Positions 40,911 through 49,920 of a stretch of DNA of 64,000 bases are shown piece by piece. Origin of the DNA: JAAYTY01 sp964569245 (GTDB lineage: Bacteria > Fermentibacterota > Fermentibacteria > Fermentibacterales > Fermentibacteraceae). Numbering within the stretch: position 1 is the stretch's first letter; each line of letters starts with the position of its first letter. A model generated the notes under the pieces. The model did no database searches. It was given only the letters and a program-made list of their open reading frames with translations, and was not told the DNA's origin. A program made the position numbers and the translations under genes. The DNA lies in NCBI GenBank assembly GCA_964569245.1, contig CAZMTK010000003.1, positions 178,702 through 242,701 of the forward strand, in the 5' to 3' direction.

Positions 40911-42425
40911 TCAGGCCCCGCCCTCGAAGGAGCTCCCGTCCTGCCGCATGTTCTCGAAGAAGGCGGCGACATCGGCCCGGAACGCCTTCAGAGACTCCCT
41001 GTCCAGGTAGAACATGTGCCCCGCCTCGTACGCGCGCACCATTATGCTGGCCCTCAGAGACGGGTCGATGTTCATGTGGGCGATCATGTAGTCGGTTGCG
41101 TACGTGGGGGTCGCCAGGTCGTAGTACCCCTGCGCCACCAGAACCCTCATGAAGGGGTTCTTCGCCATTGCAGCGCGGAGAGTCTCGCCGGTGGTGGGCA
41201 GCTTGCCCTTCTCCCACTCCCACTTCTCGCTGATCTTCTCGCTGATCGCCTCGTAGGGCATGTCGGTCCTGACGCCCAGGCTGCTTCTCAGATACGCATT
41301 CAGCATCGAGACGTACGGCGGGAGGATGGCGTTCATCGAAGGGTCGAACTCGGGATACTCGGTCACCGCGAGAGCTTCGATCCCCTTGAACCTGGAGTCC
41401 AGCCTCCCCACGCTTCGCCTCTCTTCGCGCAGAAGCTCCTTGCAGAAGCGATGGATCTGCACGCGGAGGTCGGTTCCCAGGACGTACTCCGGATCCAGCC
41501 CTGTGAACCTCGCGAGCTGCGCCGCGAGCTCGCGCTTCCTCTGTGCAGGGAGTCTGTCGCCCTGAGCCAGCGCCACGCCAAGCTCCTTCTCGGACCACTC
41601 CGTCACCTTCGAGCTGAGGTCCGGCAGGGAGAGCTTCTGGAGCTCCGGCTCGAGCCTGCCGTGGTACCAGGCCGTGGCTGCGTAGGTTGGCACGAAGAGC
41701 TGGTACGGAAGGTCGTCGCCCGTCACGAAATCTATCGGACGGATGTCGAGCGCGGTCGAGACCAGCACGAGCCCGCTGAACGCGATCCCCCTGTCCACGA
41801 GGTGGCCGGCCAGTCCTGCAGCCCTTGTCGTACCGTAGCTCTCGCCGGCCAGATAGAGTGGAGAGTGCCACCTGTCGAAGCGCCCGAGATAGAGCCTTAT
41901 GAACTCCCCGACAGACTCGACGTCGCCCTTGAAGCTCCAGTACTTCCTGTCCAGGTCTTCCTTCGCGGCACGGCTGAAGCCGGTGCCCACGGGGTCCACG
42001 AACACCATGTCGGTGAAGTCCAGCCATGTCTGCGCGTTCGGCTCCAGGCTGTACGGAGGCTGGGGCATCCACCCCCCGTCCTCCATGCGCACGCGCCAGG
42101 GTCCCGCCGCCCCCATGTGCAGCCATATGGAGGACGACCCCGGCCCCCCGTTGAAGATGAAGGCGAGTGGCCGTCCCCCCCTATCCTTCACCCCGTCCAG
42201 CTCGTAGGAGACGAAGAACATCTCGGCTTCCAGCTCGTCGAACTCGTCCCTGAGAGGCAGCACGCCGGCCCTTGCGGTGTAGGTCACGCGCCTTCCCGGC
42301 AGGTCGAGCTCGTGGCGGGTCTCCACCGGCTCGAGCCCCAGAAGCCTGCGCCTCTTCGGTCTGGCCTCGTCCACCCTCTCTTCCTGCTTCTTATCGATCC
42401 CTTCGCTCACCGCAGCCTCCTCCAT
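40911..42425 (-). CDS. S10 family serine carboxypeptidase without a signal peptide
   Basis: A 504-residue alpha/beta-hydrolase of peptidase family S10. FIFNGGPGSSSIWLH (oxyanion), LAGESYGTTRA (nucleophile Ser), VAQGYYDLATPT (Asp) and YEAGHMFY (His) make a complete catalytic set. The N-terminus (MEEAAVSEGIDKKQEERVDEARPKRRR) is highly charged with no leader, so it should be cytoplasmic, unlike most S10 enzymes. Length is typical of bacterial members. It converges with the Tim44-like gene. The 153 bases upstream to the next gene show no feature. Confidence 0.92.
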   Translation of the reverse strand: MEEAAVSEGIDKKQEERVDEARPKRRRLLGLEPVETRHELDLPGRRVTYTARAGVLPLRDEFDELEAEMFFVSYELDGVKDRGGRPLAFIFNGGPGSSSIWLHMGAAGPWRVRMEDGGWMPQPPYSLEPNAQTWLDFTDMVFVDPVGTGFSRAAKEDLDRKYWSFKGDVESVGEFIRLYLGRFDRWHSPLYLAGESYGTTRAAGLAGHLVDRGIAFSGLVLVSTALDIRPIDFVTGDDLPYQLFVPTYAATAWYHGRLEPELQKLSLPDLSSKVTEWSEKELGVALAQGDRLPAQRKRELAAQLARFTGLDPEYVLGTDLRVQIHRFCKELLREERRSVGRLDSRFKGIEALAVTEYPEFDPSMNAILPPYVSMLNAYLRSSLGVRTDMPYEAISEKISEKWEWEKGKLPTTGETLRAAMAKNPFMRVLVAQGYYDLATPTYATDYMIAHMNIDPSLRASIMVRAYEAGHMFYLDRESLKAFRADVAAFFENMRQDGSSFEGGA

Positions 42426-42578
42426 TCTCGGGAATCGAACTGATCCGCCTTCTCGGCCGGGCCCGGAACCGCACCGCTTCCGGATGAAGCCCTCTCGCAG
42501 AGGAGCGGGGCTTTTCCGGCTGCTGGAAGTGCGCTTCGGGGCTTCCGCCAGTCTTGTGAAGGCATCCTGCTCCTGGCA

Positions 42579-44231
42579 CTATGGAGCCCGACCTCCGCCT
42601 GCGGGAGGCAGGGCGCGAAAGTTGTCGGGAGGGAGGCTGTCCACGGCCATGAAGCCCTCGGGAACTTCGCCGGTCCACTCGTACACTATGGTCCTTCCCG
42701 ACGAGCTCCTGTGGACCTCTGTGAGGAAGGGCGGGGGATCGATCGTCTCCCAGGCGGTCCCGTCAGGGTTCATTCTCCACCTGGTCGAGAGGCGCGGCCT
42801 CAGAAGCGGCAGGTCGGGGTCCACCACCACGAAGCGCACTCCGTGATCCTCCAGGCAGGGCCAGAGCAGCATCTCGTAATCGTTCGGCATCGTGATCGTG
42901 GGTCTGCGGTATTCCCATACGAAGAGCTCGACGTTCGGAAAAGTCACGACACGGTCGGCCGGGTCGGAGTTCCCGGCCAGCCAGTCGGCGACCTCCCTGG
43001 CCTCCGCCGCGGCAGGTCTGCCGTCACGCAGGAGCATCGCCCCCAGCGGCCTCGCAAGCGGCAGGAACAGAAGCGCTGCCGACAGCGCCCTCACCGTCCG
43101 TCCGGCGCCTGTTTCCGATGCGATCTCCAGGAGCCCCTTCGCACCTGCTGAAACCGCCAGCGCCGTCGCGAAGGCCGTGTACCTCGTGGGATGCTCGTGC
43201 AGGACGAGCACGGCGAGCATGGGGAGGCCGGCCAGGGCCGGCACGAACATGGAGCGTCGCGACTTCGCGTCGCGCAGGGCTATCGCTGCAGCGATGGTGA
43301 ACACGATCAGCGACGGGCCGCCGAATACCTCCCCCCTGTGCAGGGTTCCTATGGTGAAGGGCTCCAGGATTCTCGCGACCCCCCTCCCCAGGGCGGCCAG
43401 CGCTGCTGCAGCGCCCTGGTGGTGAAGGATGTCCAGTGGGGTCGGTGCGGACGACCTTACCTCCCATGCGGCCCAGTGGTTCTCGTTGAGGAGGAATTGC
43501 CCGTTCTGGGAGTAGAGCGGCGAGCCGAAGGACTCCCAGTTCCTCGCGAGCCAGGGCGAAGCGGCGACCAGGAACACCGTCGTGAACGCCGCTGCGTTCG
43601 CGGCTTTCCGCCTCGCCCGCGGCAGGAGAGAGACCAGAACGCCGGCGGCCATCGGCAATGCCTGGGTCCGGGTCAGCCAGGCTGCGGCGCAGAGTGCTCC
43701 GAGGGCGGCAGCCCTCCGCGGGCCCGGAGCGGCCTCTCCGGCAGCGAGAAGCACCGCGAAGAAGAAGCCTGTGAAGAGCATCAGGCTGTCGGGCTGGGTG
43801 GAGTACCATACGAACAGCGGGTCCAGAGCGAGCCAGCAGGAGAGCATGAGGGCCGGGCCCGGGCCGAAGGCCCGCCTGCACCATGCCCACGCCGCCAGGA
43901 TGCATGCCATGCCTATGAGCACTGCAGCGGCCTGGGCAGCGGCAAAAGACACTCCCGTAACGAGGAAGACCCCGGCCAGAATGACGCTCATCGCAGGCTG
44001 CCGGTTCCCTTCCGGTCTTACGGGCTCCATGGACGGATCGTAGAGGGTCCACTTGCGCATCGTGGAGAACCCGCCACCTTCGGGAAGGCTGCGAGCCATC
44101 TCCATCTCGGACGCAATGCCGTCCCCTGCGGGCATCGGATTCAGCACCGCCACCCGGACCCTCAGCGCGATGCCGGCGGCCAGAGCCGCAGCCAGCACCA
44201 GGACTTCCGTTCTTCTCTTCGGCACGAGCAT
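42579..44231 (-). CDS. Membrane glycosyltransferase (PMT/ArnT-like)
   Basis: A 550-residue polytopic membrane protein with about ten hydrophobic segments in residues 1-410 and a soluble C-terminal region. The early Asp in PMPAGDGIASEMEMARSL, at the first periplasmic loop, and the overall layout fit GT-C glycosyltransferases that take sugar from a polyprenyl-phosphate donor. The start ATG at 44231 is followed by a basic patch and the first helix; an upstream start is possible. Donor and acceptor are unknown. It is divergent from the exonuclease gene. Confidence 0.75.
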   Translation of the reverse strand: MLVPKRRTEVLVLAAALAAGIALRVRVAVLNPMPAGDGIASEMEMARSLPEGGGFSTMRKWTLYDPSMEPVRPEGNRQPAMSVILAGVFLVTGVSFAAAQAAAVLIGMACILAAWAWCRRAFGPGPALMLSCWLALDPLFVWYSTQPDSLMLFTGFFFAVLLAAGEAAPGPRRAAALGALCAAAWLTRTQALPMAAGVLVSLLPRARRKAANAAAFTTVFLVAASPWLARNWESFGSPLYSQNGQFLLNENHWAAWEVRSSAPTPLDILHHQGAAAALAALGRGVARILEPFTIGTLHRGEVFGGPSLIVFTIAAAIALRDAKSRRSMFVPALAGLPMLAVLVLHEHPTRYTAFATALAVSAGAKGLLEIASETGAGRTVRALSAALLFLPLARPLGAMLLRDGRPAAAEAREVADWLAGNSDPADRVVTFPNVELFVWEYRRPTITMPNDYEMLLWPCLEDHGVRFVVVDPDLPLLRPRLSTRWRMNPDGTAWETIDPPPFLTEVHRSSSGRTIVYEWTGEVPEGFMAVDSLPPDNFRALPPAGGGRAP

Positions 44232-44289
44232 GCCCGAACATAGGCCGACTGGCGGCTGGGGGCACACTTCCCCGCTCTCGGCGCTTGGT

Positions 44290-44295
44290 TATACT
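44290..44295 (+). promoter_or_regulatory. Possible -10 box upstream of exonuclease III
   Basis: TATACT lies 23 bases upstream of the exonuclease ATG in the divergent gap. No convincing -35 hexamer is found 16-18 bases upstream, so the call is weak. Confidence 0.3.
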
Positions 44296-44318
44296 CCTCC
44301 CTGCGGGAATGGAGGGCG

Positions 44319-45098
44319 ATGCTTCGCGTAGCGAGCTGGAACGTGAACTCCGTGAGATCCCGGCTCGAGGCCGTCGAAAGATGGCTGGACGGGGCCTCCC
44401 CCGATGTCCTCCTCCTTCAGGAGACCAAGGTGGAGGACGGGAGATTCCCCATGGAGGCGTTCGAGTCACGCGGATACCGTCTCGAGCTCTCGGGACAGAA
44501 GGCTCTGAACGGAGTGGCGATAGCATCGCGAGCCCCTTTGACGGATGTCCGCAGGGGGCTCTCCTCCGGCTTCTTGGCTGATCAGAAGAGGCTCATCTCG
44601 TGCAGGTGCGCCGGCCTGTGGATTGTTGACGCGTATGTTCCCAACGGAGGCGATCCCTCGCTCGACAGGTTCCTGCACAAGCTGGAGTTCATGGAGCAGC
44701 TCCTGTCGGACTGCCTGGAGATGGCCCGTTCAGGCCAGGTGCTCGTCTGCGGGGATTTCAACGTCGCGCCGGGGCCCGAGGACGTCTACGATCCCGAGGC
44801 TCTGGACGGGACGATCGGCTACCACCCGGAGGAGCGGAGCAGGATGCGCTCGTTCCTCGATTCAGGCTTCGTGGATCTGCTGAGACGCTTCCTGCCGCAT
44901 GGCAGGGCCTATTCCTGGTGGGACTACAGGAGCAGGGGCTTCGAACGGGACAGGGGCATGAGGCTGGACCACATGCTGGCTACGGAAGGTCTCGCCGGAC
45001 AGTGCAGGAGCTTCATGATAGACAGGGATGTCAGGGGCTGGGACAGGCCCTCGGACCACGCGCCCCTCATGGCCGACTTCGACATCCCGACTGTCTGA
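44319..45098 (+). CDS. xth: Exodeoxyribonuclease III / AP endonuclease
   Basis: A 259-residue member of the ExoIII/APE1 family that cuts at abasic sites and trims 3' ends in base-excision repair. Motifs: RVASWNVNSVRSRL, LLLQETKVEDGRFP (catalytic Glu), VCGDFNVAPGPEDVYDP, YSWWDYRS, RLDHMLAT and the C-terminal SDHAPLMADF with the catalytic Asp-His. Length and order are normal. The ATG is preceded by GGAGGGCG with a short spacer. Confidence 0.95.
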   Translation: MLRVASWNVNSVRSRLEAVERWLDGASPDVLLLQETKVEDGRFPMEAFESRGYRLELSGQKALNGVAIASRAPLTDVRRGLSSGFLADQKRLISCRCAGLWIVDAYVPNGGDPSLDRFLHKLEFMEQLLSDCLEMARSGQVLVCGDFNVAPGPEDVYDPEALDGTIGYHPEERSRMRSFLDSGFVDLLRRFLPHGRAYSWWDYRSRGFERDRGMRLDHMLATEGLAGQCRSFMIDRDVRGWDRPSDHAPLMADFDIPTV

Positions 45099-45153
45099 CA
45101 CCGATGGAATGGAATCCCGTGCCGAGATGTAGCACCGCAGTGGAGGTGGCGGA

Positions 45154-46092
45154 ATGAGCATCGCCGTTCTGTTCGCGGTTCTCGCCCTCGCAGCCCAGCC
45201 TGACGAAGACAGGCGCATGGCTGCGATAGAGGTTCACGAGTGGGGCGTAGTGACATTCGACGGCGGCGGCGCGGTCATGGGAGCCGCGCCTGATGTCGCC
45301 CCGGACACCCTGACCGAGCCGGACTACCCCGTCGTAGAGCGCGCACCGGTCGTCTATTTCCATGGCCCCGAGTTCTCGGGGCGCTTCACCGTAGCCGTGC
45401 CCGACGGCTCCATCCTCGACACATGGCCTTTCCCCTCGATCAGGGACGACAACTCCAGCACATGGGTCATAACCAGGGCAGGCTGGCAGGAGCTGGATGC
45501 GGTGAACACCCCCCTCATCGAGCGCGTCGGGGGCTGGGAAGCCGCTCCGTGGCGCCGGCAGCAGACCATGACGCTGGCATTCGAGGGCCCTGCCTACGAG
45601 AAGTTCCTGTACTACGAGGCCGGCTTCTCGGACCTTTCCGCCTTCCCTGTCGCAGTCCGGAACGGCCGGCTGTCGGTCCGCGAGGGCTGCGAAGACATGC
45701 CGGTAGCCCTGGTGATCCCCTCGCCGGAGGGCCCCCTGGTGACCGTCACTACGGCTTCTGGGGCCGTATGCCCCCTCCGCGCGCTGCGAAACGCCCTCTT
45801 GAGCGGTCCGGCCGACCTCTACGACACTCTCATCGAGTGGTCCGAGGGAGTGGTGGACATCGAAGAGGTCGACGCCCTCTGGGCTACGTGGCGCGGCTGG
45901 TTCCTCGACTCCTCCCAGCGCGATGGAGGGGAGGACTGCGCCTTGCTCATCTATCTGCTGCCTGCGGAGGACGCCGAGGCGCTCAGTGTTCTGAGTCTGG
46001 AGCCGGATCCCGCATTCGAGGTCCGCTACGGAAGGTATCTGCTGTGCGCCCTGGAGATCGATCTCGGATGCTTCACCCCGGGGGAGCCGTGA
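45154..46092 (+). CDS. Secreted protein of unknown function with HEWG motif
   Basis: A 312-residue protein beginning MSIAVLFAVLALAAQ, a short signal peptide, after a good GGAGGTGGCGGA ribosome site. The mature protein starts with VHEWGVVTFDGGG and soon has VVYFHGPEF, a combination I have seen in uncharacterised secreted proteins of other environmental bacteria. No catalytic motif is clear. Its last 20 bases overlap the end of the convergent NtrC-like gene. It may be co-transcribed with the exonuclease gene 55 bases upstream. Confidence 0.7.
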   Translation: MSIAVLFAVLALAAQPDEDRRMAAIEVHEWGVVTFDGGGAVMGAAPDVAPDTLTEPDYPVVERAPVVYFHGPEFSGRFTVAVPDGSILDTWPFPSIRDDNSSTWVITRAGWQELDAVNTPLIERVGGWEAAPWRRQQTMTLAFEGPAYEKFLYYEAGFSDLSAFPVAVRNGRLSVREGCEDMPVALVIPSPEGPLVTVTTASGAVCPLRALRNALLSGPADLYDTLIEWSEGVVDIEEVDALWATWRGWFLDSSQRDGGEDCALLIYLLPAEDAEALSVLSLEPDPAFEVRYGRYLLCALEIDLGCFTPGEP

Positions 46093-47443
46093 GCCTGTCG
46101 AGGTCCTCCGGAGGGATGCCGAGCTCCAGGGCAGCCCTGATCCTGTCGTTGCCGAAGTAGTCAAGCGTTCCTCTGACGTGCTCCCTTATCACGTCGGACA
46201 GCCTGCGCGGCTTGAAAGTCGCGCCGGGCGAGCCGGAGGGGGCGCCCATCCTGTCCCTGATGAACGGCGGCAGGGAGTCCAGCCCCACCAGCCGTCCCTC
46301 GGTGTTCACCACGCTGGCCGATACTATGGCCTCCAGCTCCCCCACGTTTCCCGGGTAGGAGTACGAGAGCAGGAGGGCCATCAGCTCGTCCGTGAACCCT
46401 TCCACCGCTCGGCCTGTGCGCTCCGCTTCCAAGCGCAGGAAGTGCCCGGCCAGCAGAGGTATGTCCCCGGGATGCTCCCTCAGGGGGGGTATGTGCAGCG
46501 AGTTCACCATCAGGTGGTACAGCAGATCCCGCGAGAAGGTTTCCCTGTACTCGTCGGATGCGAGGTCCAGGGTCGTGGACACGATCAGGCGGACGTCTAT
46601 CCTGCGAACCTCCGCGGAGCTCTCCCTGTAGTACTCCTCGTTCTGGATGACGCGCCTCAGCCTGACCTGCACCGGGAGGGAGAGGCACTCGATGCTGTTC
46701 AGGAAGAGCGTGCCCCCGGCAGCCTTCTCGAGGAAGCCAGGGCGGTCGTCCTGCAGGCCCTGGAAGCCGCGAACCTGGCCGAACAGCTCTGCGGGCTGCC
46801 TGTCCCTGTCTATCGCGGCGGCGTCCACGGCGATGAAGGGCCCCTCCCTGCGCGGACTCGACCTGTGGATGGCCCTCGCCAGCGACTCCTTCCCCGTTCC
46901 CCTCTCGCCCATGATGAAGAGCGAGTAGTCTCCGGAAGCCATGAGCTCCGCCAGGTGGAAGAGGCGGATCATTCCGGGATCGGCGGTCACGAAGTCCTCG
47001 AAGGCGGCGGCATGGGCCAGCCCTTCGCGCGAGAGCTTTTCGGGCAGCTCGTGCAGGGAGCGGCTCAGCGCCTCGTGTTCCAGCGCCCGGTCTATGGTCT
47101 CGAGCAGCTTTTCCTCGTCGGTCGGCTTCGTGAGGTAGTCGAATGCTCCCAGCTTCATCGCCTTCACCGCGAGGTCAACGTCGCTCACTCCGGTGAGGAT
47201 CACAACGGGGATGCTCCTGCCGCCGTCCCTGATCTGCCTGAGGATGTCCAGGCCGCTCAGCCCGGGCATGTCCATGTCGAGGATCACGAGATCTATGTCG
47301 TTCCTCTCCAGCAGAGCCGGGACGTTCCTCGAGTCGTTCTCGACCACCGGCTCGAACAGCTCGGTCTGCATGAGGAAGATCCGGAGATAGTTTGTGACCG
47401 CGGCATCGTCGTCTACGATGAGTATCCGTCTGAGCCCGCTCAT
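46073..47443 (-). CDS. NtrC-family response regulator with damaged AAA motifs
   Basis: A 456-residue protein with the sigma-54 activator layout: receiver (Asp56 in LVILDMDMP, Lys in FDYLTKPT), AAA domain and Fis-type C-terminal helix-turn-helix (NDRIRAALELGIPPEDLDRL). Walker A (GERGTGKES, 179-186) is intact, but Walker B reads TLFLNSIE, with both acidic residues lost, and the GAFTGA sigma-54 contact loop is replaced by RGFQGLQDD (about 225-233). It is therefore unlikely to remodel sigma-54 polymerase and may act as a simple DNA-binding regulator. The ATG overlaps the stop of the histidine kinase gene (ATGA), so they are a pair. Confidence 0.9.
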   Translation of the reverse strand: MSGLRRILIVDDDAAVTNYLRIFLMQTELFEPVVENDSRNVPALLERNDIDLVILDMDMPGLSGLDILRQIRDGGRSIPVVILTGVSDVDLAVKAMKLGAFDYLTKPTDEEKLLETIDRALEHEALSRSLHELPEKLSREGLAHAAAFEDFVTADPGMIRLFHLAELMASGDYSLFIMGERGTGKESLARAIHRSSPRREGPFIAVDAAAIDRDRQPAELFGQVRGFQGLQDDRPGFLEKAAGGTLFLNSIECLSLPVQVRLRRVIQNEEYYRESSAEVRRIDVRLIVSTTLDLASDEYRETFSRDLLYHLMVNSLHIPPLREHPGDIPLLAGHFLRLEAERTGRAVEGFTDELMALLLSYSYPGNVGELEAIVSASVVNTEGRLVGLDSLPPFIRDRMGAPSGSPGATFKPRRLSDVIREHVRGTLDYFGNDRIRAALELGIPPEDLDRLTAPPG

Positions 47444-49449
47444 CCTGCGGCCTCTCTCTCTCCGGCATGGCCAGGCTGCTGCTCCGTTCCCTTCGCGGGT
47501 TTCACGGGCAGTCTCATCGTGAAGGTCGTACCAGCGTCGGGGGCTGAGGCTACAGATATCGTGCCCCCGTGTTCCTCGACGATCCTGTATGCTATCGCCA
47601 GCCCCAGGCCCGTTCCGCCCTTCGCCCGCTTGGTGGTGAAGAACGGGTCGAATATCTGCTTCAGCGTCTTCTCGTTCATGCCCTTGCCGTCGTCGGCGAC
47701 CTCGATGACGACCTTCCCGTCCTCGTAGCGCGTCCGCACCGTCACGGTTCCGCGCCTGTCGTCCGGCATGGCCTGGCCCGCGTTCACCATCAGGTTGATC
47801 AGCACCTGCTCGATCTTCTGGGCGTTGCCGGTGAGCTGCGGTATCGAAGGGTCGAGCTCCAGCCTGATGTCCGCGTGCTTGTGCACCTCGTTCTGCACCA
47901 GCCGGGCCGCGGCCTCGATTATCGTGTTCACGTCCACGTTGTCGATGAGGAGCCCCTCGTCCTTCCTCGCGAAGTTGCGAAGACCCTCGACGATTCCCTT
48001 GATGCGCTCCGATCCGTGGGCCATGTCGTCAACGAGGGTCAGAATGCTCTCCCTGAAGAAGTCGTACTTCAGCCTGGCTATCTTCAGGTCCGGGTGTGAC
48101 GCGTAGTATTCGTCGACGATGGGAAGCATGTCCTCGAGAGCCTGCCTGACGATCTTGATGTTGCCGCGGATGAACTGGTTGGGGTTGTTGATCTCGTGAC
48201 CGATGCCGCTGACCAGCTGGCCGAGCGAGGCAAGCTTGTCAGCCTGCTGGAGCTGCTGCTCGTAGGTCTTCTCCAGCGTGATGTCCCTGTAGAACTCGAT
48301 GATTCCTTCCACCTGCTGGGACTTGTCTATGACGGGGATGGCGTGCACTTCGAGGAACCTGTCGCCGCTCGGGATGTCCATGGTGATCGGCGCTCTGTCC
48401 CTCTTTATCCTGGAGAGCCTGCAGTCCCTGCAGGGAGTGTCGCAGTCGAAGAAGACCTGGTGGCACTTCATGCCCTGCTGGAAGCTCTTCCTGTTCGTCA
48501 TCACCACGTTGCGGTCCACATCTATGAGAGCCACGTCGTCGGGGATGGCCTGGAACATGGACCTGAGCTGGGACGACGAGTCCTCCCATCCCTTGTTGAC
48601 CTGTTCGAGATAGGCGTTGACTCTGTCGAGCTTCTGCTTCTGCTCCTCGAGCTGCGCAGTCCGGGCTTCGATCTCCTTCTGGAGGCCGGCGATGCGCTCG
48701 GCGTAGCTGGCCTCCTCCTCCTGGCGCAGGACGAGCTTCTCGCGCAGCTCCTTCCTCTCCAGCGCGAGGTTGAGCATTCGGCCGATCTCGTTGAGCATCC
48801 TCTGCTCCTCGGGGAGCAGCTCCAGATCGGGAGAGGCGTAGCCCACCCTTATCTCTCCCGCTATCTGCCTGTTGGAGAGCAGCTTCACTGAGATGCAGGC
48901 TCCGGGCGGCTTCTCGCCGTACTCTTCGCCCAGATAGATCGAATAGACTATGGCCTGATCGGGGTACAGCATGCCCTTCGTCAGATAGTCCGGGAGGCGT
49001 ATGAAGAACTCCTTCACGCTGGCCGAGACCTCTATCCACTCCGCTACGGAGTAGAGGCATGCCAGCTCCTTGATCCGCTCCTCCTTGTCGTAGTCGGTCT
49101 CCCTGCTGATTCCGTCCAGCTGCGAGCCGAAGAAGATCCAGACGCCGCCGTCAGAGCTTTCGACATAGCCGGTCTTGAGCACGACCTCGCATCCCGTCGA
49201 GGCAGCGGGGCTGTAGAGCACGAGCCTCTTCTGACCCTCGCGGGCCAGCACCATGCCCGAGCGGAAGCTCTTGAGCGAGGCGGGGGTGAGGATCTCCTCC
49301 AGCAGCAAGCCCTGCAGCTCCAGCTCGCCCGTGCCGCAGGCGCGGGAGAGAAGGCGGCTGGCGTGGAGCACCCGTTCCGAAGAGTCCACTGCCATGAGGA
49401 ACTCGAAGTTGCCCTCGATGAAGCTGTAGAGGTCTTCGAGGCGTATCAT
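47440..49449 (-). CDS. Soluble sensor histidine kinase with PAS and Cys-rich segment
   Basis: A 669-residue kinase paired with the NtrC-like regulator. N-terminal PAS-like domain (1-125), a GAF-like region (about 130-245), a coiled coil (about 245-310), a second PAS domain with a Cys cluster (MKCHQVFFDCDTPCRDCRL, about residues 343-361), H-box LVSGIGHEINNPNQFI and HATPase motifs NLMVNAGQAMP, VADDGKGMN and GGTGLGLAIAYRIVEE. No membrane segments, so the signal is internal; the clustered cysteines could bind metal or sense redox state. The ATG at 49449 overlaps the stop of the Cys-rich protein gene (ATGA); longer open frame upstream is rejected. Confidence 0.9.
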   Translation of the reverse strand: MIRLEDLYSFIEGNFEFLMAVDSSERVLHASRLLSRACGTGELELQGLLLEEILTPASLKSFRSGMVLAREGQKRLVLYSPAASTGCEVVLKTGYVESSDGGVWIFFGSQLDGISRETDYDKEERIKELACLYSVAEWIEVSASVKEFFIRLPDYLTKGMLYPDQAIVYSIYLGEEYGEKPPGACISVKLLSNRQIAGEIRVGYASPDLELLPEEQRMLNEIGRMLNLALERKELREKLVLRQEEEASYAERIAGLQKEIEARTAQLEEQKQKLDRVNAYLEQVNKGWEDSSSQLRSMFQAIPDDVALIDVDRNVVMTNRKSFQQGMKCHQVFFDCDTPCRDCRLSRIKRDRAPITMDIPSGDRFLEVHAIPVIDKSQQVEGIIEFYRDITLEKTYEQQLQQADKLASLGQLVSGIGHEINNPNQFIRGNIKIVRQALEDMLPIVDEYYASHPDLKIARLKYDFFRESILTLVDDMAHGSERIKGIVEGLRNFARKDEGLLIDNVDVNTIIEAAARLVQNEVHKHADIRLELDPSIPQLTGNAQKIEQVLINLMVNAGQAMPDDRRGTVTVRTRYEDGKVVIEVADDGKGMNEKTLKQIFDPFFTTKRAKGGTGLGLAIAYRIVEEHGGTISVASAPDAGTTFTMRLPVKPAKGTEQQPGHAGEREAAG

Positions 49450-49892
49450 CAGGCCCCGCTTCCCCGGACCGGCTCCGCGACAGGGGTGAAGCACGCACAT
49501 ATGCCGCATCTCTGTCTGTCGACACCCCGAGTCCTCATCACCGCGAAGTCCGGCTCGGAAGCGGGTTCGATCGCGCAGGACACGAAGCGGGCAGTGTCGC
49601 AGAGATGCCCCCGCCTGTTGCTACGTTCGTCGAACGCGAGGACCGCGGCCTCGGGGTCGAACTCGACCCTGTCGCCGAGAGGGAGGGTCAGGCCCCCGAG
49701 ACCTGTTCCGATCGCATCACGGCAGCGCTGAATCATGCCCCTCCGCTTCTGCTCCCTGATCATGCGGAAGTGGAAGCAGCCGAGAAGAACCCGCCTGACC
49801 TGCTTCAGGAGTCCGCCTGGCAAGGACATGTCCCGAACCACCCTCCCGTCGGTCGTCCCGCTGGCCGGCCCGGGAGGGGATGAGCGTCGCAC
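49449..49892 (-). CDS. Small Cys-rich protein, unknown function
   Basis: A 147-residue frame with a GTG start preceded by GAGGGGAGG; an ATG at 49829 (MSLPGGLLKQV) is an alternative. Cysteines are spaced as in a metal- or cluster-binding protein: GCFHF near 39, RCRDAIG near 57, GHLCDTARFVSC near 97-106 and RCGICACF near 128-134. I do not recognise the family. It is translationally coupled to the histidine kinase and follows the bifurcating-enzyme subunit by 28 bases, so it may be an assembly or sensing factor. Confidence 0.55.
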   Translation of the reverse strand: MRRSSPPGPASGTTDGRVVRDMSLPGGLLKQVRRVLLGCFHFRMIREQKRRGMIQRCRDAIGTGLGGLTLPLGDRVEFDPEAAVLAFDERSNRRGHLCDTARFVSCAIEPASEPDFAVMRTRGVDRQRCGICACFTPVAEPVRGSGA

Positions 49893-49920
49893 GCCCTCCC
49901 CTCTCCGGGGCTCGTGTCGC

